A stretch of 64,000 nucleotides of DNA from Saccharopolyspora erythraea (GTDB lineage Bacteria > Actinomycetota > Actinomycetes > Mycobacteriales > Pseudonocardiaceae), in the NCBI RefSeq assembly GCF_018141105.1, contig NZ_CP054839.1, positions 7,505,411 to 7,569,410 of the forward strand. Reading direction: 5' to 3'. Numbering within the stretch: position 1 is the first letter of the stretch; each line of letters begins with the position of its first letter. The notes beneath the pieces are model-generated. The model was not told where the DNA came from. It ran no database searches and worked only from the letters and a program-made list of their open reading frames with translations. This document shows, one piece after another, positions 18,916 to 28,880 of the stretch. A program made the position numbers and the translations under genes.

Positions 18916-19227
18916 CCGCCCACGCGCGAAGGCCAGGCGGTGCCGGAACGCCCGCCGCCCACGCGCGAAGGCCAGGCGGTGCCAGAGCGCCCGCCGCCCA
19001 CGCGCGAAGGCCAGGCGGTGCCGGAACGCCCGCCGCCCACGCGCGAAGGCCAGGCGGTGCCAGAGCGCCCGCCGCCCACGCGCGAAGGCCAGGCGATGCC
19101 GGAACGCCCGCCGCCCACGCGCGAAGGCCAGGCGGTGCCAGAGCGCCCGCCGCCCACGCGCGAAGGCCAGGCGATGCCGCAACGCCAGCCACCCACGCGC
19201 GAAGGCCAGGCGGTGCCAGAGCGCCAG
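18916..19227 (+). repeat. 39-bp minisatellite, eight copies
   Basis: Eight head-to-tail 39-bp units, with CCGGAACGC and CCAGAGCGC variants alternating. In the plus frame from the ATG at 18904 to the TGA at 19239 they encode 13-residue units, PPTREGQAVPERP. The commonest differences are synonymous in this frame, but there is no ribosome site, and long open frames exist on both strands. Whether any protein is made is open. The array ends 34 bases before the converging response-regulator stop. Confidence 0.85.
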
Positions 19228-19260
19228 CCACCCCGCTGAAAGGCCGGCGGCACCGCCACG

Positions 19261-19932
19261 TCAGACCAGGCGGCGGTCGGTGGCCCACCTGGACAGCTCG
19301 TAGCGGTTCGAGAGCTGGGTCTTGCGCAGGACGCTGGAGACGTGGGTTTCCACGGTCTTCACCGAGATGAACAGCTCCGAGGCGATCTCCTTGTAGGCGT
19401 AGCCGCGGGCGAGCAGCCGCAGGACGTCGCGTTCGCGCGGCGTGAGCAGGTCGAGCTCGGGGTCGCCGACCGGCGCCGAGTTCGGCCCCTCCGCGAACGC
19501 GTCGAGCACGAAGCCCGCCAGCCTCGGGGAGAACACCGGGTCGCCCGCCGCGACCCGGCAGACCGCGTCCGCCAGCTCCCGCCCGGAGATCGTCTTCGTG
19601 ACGTAGCCGCGCGCGCCGCCGCGGATCACCGCTATGACGTCCTCGGCCGCGTCGGACACCGACAGGGCGAGGAAGACCACGTCGGGCTGCTTGCCCCGCA
19701 CCTGCCGCAGCACCTCCGCGCCGCCACCGTCGGGCATGTGCACGTCGAGCAGCACGACCTCCGGCTGGTAGTGGCCGATGCCCGCGATCGCCTCCGCGAC
19801 CGATCCCGCCTCGCCGACCACCTCCACCTGGTCGGCCGCGGTGGCGAGCTCGGCCCGGACACCGGTGCGGAACAGCGCGTGGTCGTCGACCAGGAACACC
19901 CGGACGGGACGGCTGTCGTTGGGTTCACTCAC
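19261..19932 (-). CDS. NarL/LuxR-type response regulator
   Basis: A 223-residue response regulator. The receiver has the acidic pair in FLVDDHALFRTG, the phospho-acceptor Asp in VVLLDVHMPDG, and the conserved Lys in GYVTKTISG. The C-terminal LuxR helix-turn-helix reads LTPRERDVLRLLARGYAYKEIA, then SVKTVETHVSSVLRK. The GTG start at 19932 has AAGGAG about 9 nt upstream. It is encoded just downstream of the PspC-domain sensor kinase and is its cognate regulator. The pair resembles LiaRS/PspC-type envelope-stress systems; the divergent pspC-like operon is the probable target. Confidence 0.92.
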   Translation of the reverse strand: MSEPNDSRPVRVFLVDDHALFRTGVRAELATAADQVEVVGEAGSVAEAIAGIGHYQPEVVLLDVHMPDGGGAEVLRQVRGKQPDVVFLALSVSDAAEDVIAVIRGGARGYVTKTISGRELADAVCRVAAGDPVFSPRLAGFVLDAFAEGPNSAPVGDPELDLLTPRERDVLRLLARGYAYKEIASELFISVKTVETHVSSVLRKTQLSNRYELSRWATDRRLV

Positions 19933-20065
19933 CGTTGGCTCTCCTTCTCACCGCGCGTCCACCGCACACCGGCACGCACCCGCTCCACCACATACCTGCA
20001 CACACCCCGCCCGGCACGCTCCCGCGAGCACCAGCCCCGCGTCCGCAGCGCACCGGCCGGTCCGC

Positions 20066-21430
20066 TCACTGGGCGCCCGCCCGCGGCATGTCCATCTGCA
20101 CCTCGGTGCCCGCGCCGGGTGCCGTGCGCACCCTGACCTGACCACCGTTGCGCTCCATCCTCCCCCGGATCGAGTCCGCGAGGCCATGCCGGTCGCCGGG
20201 CACGCTGTCCGGGTCGAAGCCGGCCCCGCGGTCCCGGACGTAGATCGACACCTGGTCCGGTTCGACCTCCGCGTAGACGCTGACCTCGGCGACCCCGGCG
20301 TGTTTCGCGGAGTTGACGATGGCCTCGCGGGCCGCCGCGAGCTGCGCGGCGTGCCGGTCGTCGACGTCGCAGTCGCCGACCACCACCTGCTGGACCTTGA
20401 TCGCGAAGGTGTCCTCGACCTCGCCGCACGCCTTGGCCAGGGCGGCCGCCAGCGTCCGCGGCTCGGCCTCCACCTGCGCGCCCTCGCCGGTGCCGGGCAC
20501 GGTCCCGGCCGCGGTCCCGCCCGAACCGCCGGACCCGACCGGCCCGGTGCCACCGGAACGGCCGTAGCCGTCGGGCCCGTAGAGCCAGTTGCGCAGCTCG
20601 CGCTCCTGCCCGCGGGCCAGCCGCCGCACCTCCCTCGAGGAGTCGGCCTGCTTCTGGATCAGCGCGAGCGTCTGCAGCACCGAGTCGTGCAAGTGGGCGG
20701 CGATCTCGGCGCGCTCCTGCGAGCGGATGCGGCTCGCGCGTTCGGTGTTGAGGTCGCTGACCAGCCGCATCCACCACGGGATCGTGAGCACCGCGGTCCC
20801 GATCAGCGTGGCCAGCACCGCGGTGAGCGCGAACTGCAGGTCGCCCAGCGGGATCCTGCCCGCCAGGAACGACACGATGCCCGCGACCACGAGCACGGCG
20901 CCCGCGACGATCCGGATCAGCGAACCGCGGCGCCCGCCGCCGAGCAGCGCCCCGGCGACCCCGGACCGCGCGCCCTCCCGCCAGCGCCTGCGCTGCGACT
21001 CGTCGGCCTCCCGCCAGATCACCGCGGCACCGACCAGCGCCACCGCGAACGGCGTCAGCAGCCAAGTGGGCAGCGTCCCGAGCGCCGAGACCAGCGCGGT
21101 CAGGCCGATGCCGAGGATCAGCAAGCCGACGCCCTGCTGGCGCTCCCTGCCGGAGATGTCGGAGTCCCGGCCCGCGGCCTGCGGCACGAAGATCCAGAAC
21201 ATCCCGTAGGCCACGACGCCCGCCCCGCCGAACGCGGCGGCCACGGCGAACACCGCGCGCACCCAGAGCACCGGGATGCCCAGGTGGTCGGCGATCCCTC
21301 CGCTGACGCCCGCGACGATGCGCCCGCTGCGCCGCCGCCACAACCTCTCGACCTCGGGCGGCGGTGCGGCGGGCACCGCCCGCTGCCGGATGGCGACGTC
21401 CGGTCGGGTCTGCTGTTCCGCTGTGCGCAT
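20066..21430 (-). CDS. PspC-domain sensor histidine kinase
   Basis: About 454 residues from the ATG at 21430; an in-frame GTG at 21478 is an alternative. An N-terminal PspC domain (RRRSGRIVAGVSGGIADHLGIP) includes its membrane helix and is followed by more hydrophobic segments. The DHp helix has phospho-acceptor His in EIAAHLHDSVLQTLALIQ. The HATPase domain has the N-box NSAKHAGV and the G-box DRGAGFDPDSV. This HisKA_3 kinase belongs with LuxR-type regulators and is co-transcribed with the one at 19261. The divergent gene at 21584 also begins with PspC, so sensor and likely target share a domain. Confidence 0.9.
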   Translation of the reverse strand: MRTAEQQTRPDVAIRQRAVPAAPPPEVERLWRRRSGRIVAGVSGGIADHLGIPVLWVRAVFAVAAAFGGAGVVAYGMFWIFVPQAAGRDSDISGRERQQGVGLLILGIGLTALVSALGTLPTWLLTPFAVALVGAAVIWREADESQRRRWREGARSGVAGALLGGGRRGSLIRIVAGAVLVVAGIVSFLAGRIPLGDLQFALTAVLATLIGTAVLTIPWWMRLVSDLNTERASRIRSQERAEIAAHLHDSVLQTLALIQKQADSSREVRRLARGQERELRNWLYGPDGYGRSGGTGPVGSGGSGGTAAGTVPGTGEGAQVEAEPRTLAAALAKACGEVEDTFAIKVQQVVVGDCDVDDRHAAQLAAAREAIVNSAKHAGVAEVSVYAEVEPDQVSIYVRDRGAGFDPDSVPGDRHGLADSIRGRMERNGGQVRVRTAPGAGTEVQMDMPRAGAQ

Positions 21431-21583
21431 CTTCTCCCGCTTGCGCCGGGCACGGGCTCTCACGACAACGATGGTCACACGCGCGCGAGGGCGTGGACAT
21501 CAGGGAACTTCCCGCGTCTCTCCGGGCGCCCTCAGGGGCGTCCCTGATTCCGGGCGCGCTTGCACCGGGCGATAGTTGGAGCC

Positions 21584-22810
21584 ATGAGTGGGACTGCTGG
21601 CTTGGGTCGTTCCTCGACCGCGAAGTTCGAGGAGACTCTCCGGGACTTCTGGGCGAACCGTCCGGTGCGTCCGCAACGCGGCGGCAAGATCGCCGGCGTC
21701 TGCGAGGCGATCGGTCTGCGCTACGGCATCGATCCGGTGCTGGTGCGCATCGTGTTCGTGGTCGGCGCGTTCTACACCGGGGCCGGGCTGGTGCTGTACC
21801 TGCTCGGCTGGTTGCTGCTGCCCAAGGAGGACGACACCGGCGGCGCGAACGCCGGCAAGCGCTCCACCTCCGCCGTCGTCGCGCTGGCGGTCATCCTGCT
21901 GCTGATCCCGGCGGTGATGTGGGCGATGCGGCTGGAGGGGCTGATCGGGCTGGTCATCGGCTTCGGCGCCGTCTACCTGCTGCACCGCAACTACCGCGAG
22001 CGCGGGGTGGGCGCCCCGCCGCGCGACGCCGTCGCGACGGCGGACAACACCTGGGTCTACCCCGGTGCGAGCGCGCCCCAGCAGCCACTCAACGATCTCG
22101 GCCAGGACGTGCGCACCCGGCCGGACCCACCCGCATGGGACCCGCTGGGCGCCGCGCCATTCGCCTGGGACCTGCCCGAACCGTCCGAGCCGCAGCCCGA
22201 ACCGGCCCCGGCCCGGCCGAAGCGGCGCTGGGTCACGCTGGTGACCCTCGGGATCGCGGCGTTCGTCGGCGCCATGTCGGTCACGGCCGCCAACCCGCTG
22301 TCCTTCACCTTCGCGCTGACGCTCGCCGTGCTGGGCGCGGGCATGATCATCGGTGCGTTCCTGCACGCGGGCCGCGGGCTCATCGGGTTCGCCATCCCGG
22401 TCGCCGCGCTCGCGGTGGTGATGGCGGCGATCCCGGTGGGCGGACCGTGGCGCGGTGTCGAGGACATGCAGCGGACGTTCGAGACGGTCGAGGAGGTCGG
22501 GCCGCACTACGCGACCTCGGTCGGCAACATCGAGCTGCACATGGACGACATGGCGATCACCACCGGGCAGAACCTGCGGACCAGCGCCGAGGTGGAGCTC
22601 GGAGCCATCACCGTGTACGTGCCGCGCAATGCCGACGTGACCGCCAAGTGCACCGCCGGGCAGGGCATCGCCACCTGCCTCGGCCAGGAGCGGACCGGGC
22701 AGGACGCCCGCATCGAGGGTTTCGACGCCGGTCCGGACGGTCCCGGCGGCGGCAACATCGACCTGGACCTGCGTGCGGGCGCGGGCAGCGTGGAGGTCAT
22801 CCGTGACTGA
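21584..22810 (+). CDS. PspC-domain envelope-stress membrane protein with LiaF-like C-terminus
   Basis: A 408-residue membrane protein. An N-terminal PspC domain (RPQRGGKIAGVCEAIGLRYGIDPVLVRIVFVVGAFY) is followed by several hydrophobic helices and a Pro-rich cytoplasmic linker. The C-terminal part (from about 310) repeats short Gly/Asn/Ile strands (SVGNIELHMDDMAITTG, GAITVYVPRNADVT), like the Toast_rack/LiaF C-terminal fold. The ATG has TTGGAG upstream. It is divergent from the PspC sensor kinase, and its stop overlaps the start of the next gene by 8 nt. I infer a role in sensing or buffering cell-envelope stress. Confidence 0.85.
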   Translation: MSGTAGLGRSSTAKFEETLRDFWANRPVRPQRGGKIAGVCEAIGLRYGIDPVLVRIVFVVGAFYTGAGLVLYLLGWLLLPKEDDTGGANAGKRSTSAVVALAVILLLIPAVMWAMRLEGLIGLVIGFGAVYLLHRNYRERGVGAPPRDAVATADNTWVYPGASAPQQPLNDLGQDVRTRPDPPAWDPLGAAPFAWDLPEPSEPQPEPAPARPKRRWVTLVTLGIAAFVGAMSVTAANPLSFTFALTLAVLGAGMIIGAFLHAGRGLIGFAIPVAALAVVMAAIPVGGPWRGVEDMQRTFETVEEVGPHYATSVGNIELHMDDMAITTGQNLRTSAEVELGAITVYVPRNADVTAKCTAGQGIATCLGQERTGQDARIEGFDAGPDGPGGGNIDLDLRAGAGSVEVIRD

Positions 22811-23021
22811 CGACATCACCCCCGAGACCACCGGAGCGGTCGCCAAGCGGCAGACCCCGGACGGCATCACCCTCACCGCGGGCGTGCTCGCGGTGGCGCT
22901 CGCCGCGCACGTGCTCATCGGCGGTTCGGGCGCGACCCTGCTGTGGGTCATCGCGGTCGGTGCGGTCGGCATCGGGCTGCTGATGCTGCTGGCCTCGCTG
23001 CGAGACCGCCGGAGGAAGTGA
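22803..23021 (+). CDS. Small two-helix membrane protein coupled to the PspC gene
   Basis: A 72-residue protein starting with the GTG at 22803, inside the last codons of the PspC gene (8-nt overlap), so translation is probably coupled. It has a short polar N-terminus, then two hydrophobic helices (GVLAVALAAHVLIGG and TLLWVIAVGAVGIGLLMLLASL), and ends in RDRRRK. I do not know a named family. The overlap implies that it works with the PspC/LiaF-like protein, perhaps as a LiaI-like small partner. Confidence 0.7.
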   Translation: MTDDITPETTGAVAKRQTPDGITLTAGVLAVALAAHVLIGGSGATLLWVIAVGAVGIGLLMLLASLRDRRRK

Positions 23022-23062
23022 GCGGGGCGTAGCGCGACGCTTCGCGGGCGGACCCCGGCCGG

Positions 23063-23839
23063 TCAGCGGACCAGAAGACCGAGGACGGCGAGCAGCAGCC
23101 CGGCGGGAGCGGCTACGAGCACCCCAACGCTGAGCAGCCGGTGGAGCCGGCTGCGGCCGCGGCGCAGTTCCTCCTCGCTGCGCGTGGAGACGATGAAGTG
23201 ACCGTCGCGCTCGGGCTTGCCGATCACCAGCGGGCCGATGCGGTCGTGCACTTCGCCGAGCACGTAGAGGCGTTGTCCGGGGCGCAGTACCCATTCTGTG
23301 TACTCGTAGCCGGTCGTCCCGCTGGCGTCGAAGATCGCCGGGAGCTGGACGCCGAAGAGGCTCGGGCCCTGCGGCCGGTACGGCTCGAAGCGGCTGACGA
23401 CCTGCTCCGGCCTGTCCGGCGCGGTGCCGTTGGGATCCACCCCGATGAGCACGCCGTGGTCGTCCCGCACCGCGTAGCCCTCCCACGAGGTGTGCCCGGC
23501 GACGACCTCCGCGTGGCGGGTGACCCGGCGCTGCCCGTTGCGGTGGCGGACGTGCTCGTAGTGCCGCTTGACCTCGTAGCGGTACCAGACGCACTCGGCT
23601 CCGCCCAGCTGGGAGACGAGCACGCCCTCCGGCCGGGGATGCGCGGCGCCGACGACCTCGCACTGCTTGCGGAAGCCACCCCGCCCGCCGACCGAGTCCG
23701 AGGCTCCGCGCAGCAGTTCGAGCTGCTGGACCGGCAGCGTCTCGGCTCCGATCATCGCGTGCAGCTCGTCGCGGGCGTTGCGCATCAGGAAGAACCCGAC
23801 GACGGCCGCCACGAGCAGGGCCACCCCGGCGATGAACAT
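23063..23839 (-). CDS. GIDE-domain membrane protein
   Basis: A 258-residue protein with a hydrophobic helix at each end (MFIAGVALLVAAVVGFFLM and LSVGVLVAAPAGLLLAVLGLLV). The middle matches the GIDE domain pattern of mitochondrial E3 ligase MUL1 and its prokaryotic relatives: ECVWYRYEVKRHYE, an HTSWEGYAVRDDHGVLIGVDPNGT-like segment, then YTEWVLRPGQRLYVLGEV with late GHFIVSTRSEEEL. The bacterial form has no RING finger, and its role is unknown. It converges on the PspC operon, 41 bp from the small membrane gene. Both belong to a run of envelope genes. Confidence 0.75.
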   Translation of the reverse strand: MFIAGVALLVAAVVGFFLMRNARDELHAMIGAETLPVQQLELLRGASDSVGGRGGFRKQCEVVGAAHPRPEGVLVSQLGGAECVWYRYEVKRHYEHVRHRNGQRRVTRHAEVVAGHTSWEGYAVRDDHGVLIGVDPNGTAPDRPEQVVSRFEPYRPQGPSLFGVQLPAIFDASGTTGYEYTEWVLRPGQRLYVLGEVHDRIGPLVIGKPERDGHFIVSTRSEEELRRGRSRLHRLLSVGVLVAAPAGLLLAVLGLLVR

Positions 23840-23982
23840 CGCGACTCCATCCGTCCCGGCTTCGTCCGTCGGGCGGTCACCCTATGCGCGCGGTTGGCCC
23901 TCGCGGTGGCGAACGGGCGAAACTTCCCTGCCCACCTCGGCGACTCTCTACACTCGTCGCAGCCGTCGAAGGGGGATGTTGC

Positions 23983-25005
23983 GTGCTCAGGGCTGACGGG
24001 CGTCCGACGCTGGAAGACGTCGCCGCCAGAGCCGGGTTGTCCCGCGCCACCGTGTCCAGGGTGATCAACGACTCCCCGCGGGTGAGTCCGGAGGCCCGGG
24101 AGCTCGTGCGGGTGGCGGTGCGGGAGCTCGGCTACGTCCCCAACCGCGCCGCGCGCACGCTGGTGACGCGCCGGACCGACGCGGTCGCCCTGGTGCTCTC
24201 CGAACCCGAGAACAAGTTCTTCGACGACCCGTTCTTCGCCTCGACCGTGCGGACCGTCTCGCAGCACCTGTCGGCCGCCGACACGCAGATGGTGCTGCTG
24301 CTGGTGCACCGGGAGGACGACCACGTGCGGATCGCCCGGTACCTCTCGGGCGGCCACGTCGACGGCGCGCTGGTGCTGGCGCCACACCTCGACGACCCGC
24401 TGCCGGAGGCGGTGCGGGACCTGCCGCTGCCGATCGTGTTCGGCGGGCGGCTGGGCATTCCGGAGGCCGGGCTGCACCTGGTCGACCACGACAACGTGGG
24501 AGGCGGCAGGCTCGCCACCGAGCACCTCGTCGGGCTCGGAAGGCGGACCGTCGTGACGGTGGCCGGACCGGCCGACGAGTACGCCGGCATCGAGCGGCTC
24601 GACGGCTGGCGGCAGGCGACCGGACTCGACGAGCGGACCGCAGCGCACCGCAGCGAGCGCGGCGACTTCACCGAGGACGGCGGCGAGCGGGCCATGACCG
24701 CCCTGCTGCAACGCGTGCCCGAGCTCGACGCGGTGTTCGCGGCCAACGACCTGATGGCGGCCGGCGCGCTGCACGCCCTTCGCGCGGCGGGCCGCCGCGT
24801 ACCGCAGGACGTCGCGGTCGTCGGCTTCGACGACCAGCCCGCGGTCGCCCCGCGCACCGACCCGCCCCTGACGACCATCCGGCAGGACCCCTCGCTGCGC
24901 ACCGAGCACATGGTGGACCGCATGGCCCGCCTGATCGCCGGTGAACCGGTGCCGACCGGACGCACCGTGCTGCCGGTGGAGCTGGTCCGTCGCGAGTCCG
25001 CGTAG
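23983..25005 (+). CDS. LacI-family transcriptional regulator, CebR-like
   Basis: A 340-residue LacI/GalR repressor. The start is the GTG at 23983, with GGGGG 8 nt upstream and a TACACT -10 element at 23949. The DNA-binding part reads RPTLEDVAARAGLSRATVSR, then VINDSPRVSPEARELV with the hinge helix YVPNRAARTLVTRRTD. The sugar-binding domain follows, including VVGFDDQPAVAPRTDPPLTTIRQD. The pattern closely resembles the cello-oligosaccharide repressor CebR of Streptomyces. A CebR-type operator lies before the GH16 glucanase gene at 26179, the probable target, so the ligand may be a beta-glucan oligosaccharide. Confidence 0.9.
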   Translation: MLRADGRPTLEDVAARAGLSRATVSRVINDSPRVSPEARELVRVAVRELGYVPNRAARTLVTRRTDAVALVLSEPENKFFDDPFFASTVRTVSQHLSAADTQMVLLLVHREDDHVRIARYLSGGHVDGALVLAPHLDDPLPEAVRDLPLPIVFGGRLGIPEAGLHLVDHDNVGGGRLATEHLVGLGRRTVVTVAGPADEYAGIERLDGWRQATGLDERTAAHRSERGDFTEDGGERAMTALLQRVPELDAVFAANDLMAAGALHALRAAGRRVPQDVAVVGFDDQPAVAPRTDPPLTTIRQDPSLRTEHMVDRMARLIAGEPVPTGRTVLPVELVRRESA

Positions 25006-25008
25006 CGA

Positions 25009-25965
25009 AGCGGGCAGACCGCCAGCGCGTGCACCCAAGGCCCACTGTCCCCTGTGGACACAGCCTCCCATGTGCTCGTACCGGTGCTGGTACTGGTCGA
25101 AGAACGCCGTCTTCGCCCGGGTGTAGGCGTCGTAGTCGGCGTCGCGGGCGTGATTTTGGGCCGCCTCCACCTTCACCGCCTCGTACGCGCTGCGGCCTGC
25201 GGAGTCGGCTCGCAGCCAGTCCCGGAAGGCCACCGTGTACGCCCACCACGGGCTGCCGAGCAGGCGCACGTGCAGGATCGAGGGCCGCGCCGGGTCGGCC
25301 CGGAAGTACAGCCGCTTGCGGTAGGCGTCGGCCGGGGCATGGCCGGGGTCCCTGATCTGGTCGTCGTGGACGCCCGGCGAGTCCGGGCGGGCACCCCGTT
25401 CCGGCAGGTAGCCGATCGCGGCCAGGACCTCGTCGGTCGCCGAACCTTCCCCGGGCAGCTCGGTGACGCCGATCTGCAGGTCGACGAAGCGTTTGGCGCG
25501 CAGTCCGGGTACCGCGGTCGACCCGATGTGGTCGTAGGTCCAGCTACCGTCGTCGAGACCGGCGTGGCGCAGGGCCTCGCGCAGGCGCGTCAGCAGCCGC
25601 CGCGCGGTGACGGGCAGGTCGGGGTCGTGCTCGTGCAGGACGGCGGGCCCCGGCCGGAGTCTTTCGATCCCGGCCGCATGCAGGGCGAAGGGCGCAAGCC
25701 GCTGCCCCCACAACCGTTCCACCTGCTCGCGGACGACCGCGTCGGGGTGCAGCACCACGTCGGCCGCGGTCTCGTCCGCATCGGCGCCCCGGGTGTCGAC
25801 GACCACGGCCGCCGCGCCGGGTCGGTCCACCACGGCCACGTCGAGCAGTCCCACGCCGTCGTGCTCGCACAGTCGCGCGGCCACCTCCTCCGAGCACAGC
25901 CCGGCCACCACCTCGACCCTCAACGCCGCCACGCGCTCACCCCTGCCGCATCCGATGACCTTCAA
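25009..25965 (-). CDS. GrpB (UPF0157) domain protein with CoaE-like remnant; 3' end unresolved
   Basis: The recognisable part has a GrpB nucleotidyltransferase-like domain: TYDHIGSTAVPGL, KRFVDLQIGV, and YRKRLYFRADPARPSILHVRLLGS, then FRDWLRADSAGRSAYEAVK. Before it are about 120 residues that resemble only the tail of dephospho-CoA kinase (LWGQRLAPFALHAAG), as in actinobacterial CoaE-GrpB fusions, but the P-loop is missing. I chose a TTG at 25965; no good ribosome site is seen. The frame has no stop near its natural end and stays open to 23785, fully antisense to the LacI gene. A lost stop or a frameshift is likely, so treat the 25009 boundary as nominal. Confidence 0.55.
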
Positions 25966-26111
25966 CCGGTACAGATGCCCACCCCACCCCCAGGGTTGCG
26001 CACCCGGCCGCGCCGAGCGGGAGCGCACGAGCGGCGGCGGGGCCGGATGACGCAATTCGGATGCGACTTGATCGATCCGGAACTTCACACCCCGATCGAC
26101 ATCCACAAGCC

Positions 26112-26125
26112 TGGGAGCGCTCTCA
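26112..26125. promoter_or_regulatory. CebR-type operator before the GH16 gene
   Basis: TGGGAGCGCTCTCA matches 13 of 14 positions of the Streptomyces CebR box TGGGAGCGCTCCCA, and ends 53 bases before the GH16 start codon. A CebR-like LacI regulator is encoded 1.1 kb away at 23983. Confidence 0.75.
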
Positions 26126-26178
26126 CCTCAGAGCCATCGTGCACGACGAGAACGGCCACGACCACCGAGGAGGTACTC

Positions 26179-27093
26179 ATGACGGCAAGGCGCCTGATCG
26201 TCTCCGGGGCCGCGCTGGCGATGCTGCCGCTGTTCCCGTTCCCCGGCCCGCCGGACGCGGCCGCGTCGAGCCCGGCACCGGCGCGGGAGGTCTTCTTCGA
26301 CGACTTCTCCGGCTCCGAGGTCGACCGCGGGAAGTGGAAGATCGAGGTCACCGGCGAGAACTTCGGGACGGTCAACTCCGAGCAGCAGGCCTACGTCGAC
26401 TCCCCCGAGACGATGTACGTCGACCACGACGACGCGGGCACCGGCGCCTCCAACGGCGCGCTCGCGCTGCACCCCCGCTTCGAGCCCGGCACCCAGGCCC
26501 CCGACGGTCAGACCTACGACTTCGTCTCCGGCAGGCTGAGCACCCAGGACAAGTTCGAGTTCACCTACGGCAGCTACGCCGCCCGGCTCAAGCTCCCCGA
26601 GGGCGCGACCGGCTCCGGCCTGTGGCCGGCGTGGTGGTCGCTGGGCTCCGACATCGACAACGGCAAGCCGTGGCCGCAGTGCGGCGAGGTCGACGTGATG
26701 GAGAACGTCGGCGAACCGTGGACGAACGTCTCGCTGCACGGGCCGGAGTACAACGGCGACACCCCGATCCACCAGCGCCAGCACTTCGAGGGCATGGACC
26801 CCGCCGACTGGCACGTCTACCGCGTCGACTGGAACGCCGAGGGCTTCACCTTCTTCGTCGACGAGCGCGAGATCTACCGCATCACCAAGCAGCAGATGCA
26901 GCAGAACGGCTGGAGCTGGGTGTTCGACGACCCGCAGTTCATGATCCTGAACTTCGCGCTTGGCGGCACCTACCCGAGCGGCGTCAACGGCGTGACCGAG
27001 CCCTACCTGGGCATCCCGCAGGAGACCGTCGACAAGGTCGCCGCGGGCGGTGTCCGCTACCTGGTCGACTGGGTCCGCGTCGAGCAGCAGTAG
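26179..27093 (+). CDS. Secreted glycoside hydrolase family 16 (endo-beta-1,3-glucanase type)
   Basis: A 304-residue secreted enzyme starting at an ATG preceded by GAGGAGGT. An N-terminal signal peptide (TARRLIVSGAALAMLPLF, cleavage likely after the Ala-rich stretch near 30) precedes the GH16 fold. The catalytic signature CGEVDVMENVG places nucleophile Glu170, Asp172 and acid/base Glu175. Other family marks are YGSYAARLKLPEG, GLWPAWWSLG, WHVYRVDWNAEGFTFFVD, and the late FMILNFALGGTYPSG. Members cut beta-1,3 or mixed glucans outside the cell. A CebR-type operator upstream suggests repression until glucan sugars appear. It ends at a shared terminator with guaA. Confidence 0.93.
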   Translation: MTARRLIVSGAALAMLPLFPFPGPPDAAASSPAPAREVFFDDFSGSEVDRGKWKIEVTGENFGTVNSEQQAYVDSPETMYVDHDDAGTGASNGALALHPRFEPGTQAPDGQTYDFVSGRLSTQDKFEFTYGSYAARLKLPEGATGSGLWPAWWSLGSDIDNGKPWPQCGEVDVMENVGEPWTNVSLHGPEYNGDTPIHQRQHFEGMDPADWHVYRVDWNAEGFTFFVDEREIYRITKQQMQQNGWSWVFDDPQFMILNFALGGTYPSGVNGVTEPYLGIPQETVDKVAAGGVRYLVDWVRVEQQ

Positions 27094-27098
27094 TCGCG

Positions 27099-27121
27099 CC
27101 TCCGGGGTGCGGCCCCGGAGG
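27099..27121. terminator. Bidirectional terminator between converging GH16 and guaA
   Basis: CCTCCGGGG and CCCCGGAGG form a 9-bp stem with a TGCGG loop directly between the two stop codons. Confidence 0.75.
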
Positions 27122-28708
<1,587 letters not shown>

Positions 28709-28880
28709 GTCGTCGAAACCTCCTGCCGAAAGCTTTGGCCGTCATTGTCCCAGGTAACCGAGGCCACAGCGGCACCGGCCCCGCGGCCTCGACGCCTGTC
28801 TCCGATCGTTGGAGCGGCGCGGCCGCTCGGCCCACCCCCGCCACCGGCACCGCCGACGAGGCGGGTTCGAAGACGGCCTC

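Noticed and set aside
18055..19230. Regular repeats resembling a CRISPR array
   Set aside because: The units are directly tandem or nested with no unique spacers, lengths are atypical (148, 39, 27, 24 bp), and no cas genes are present.
23785..25008. Coding extension of the GrpB frame through the LacI gene
   Set aside because: It has no recognisable domain and is wholly antisense to an intact LacI regulator; kept only as an observation about the missing stop.
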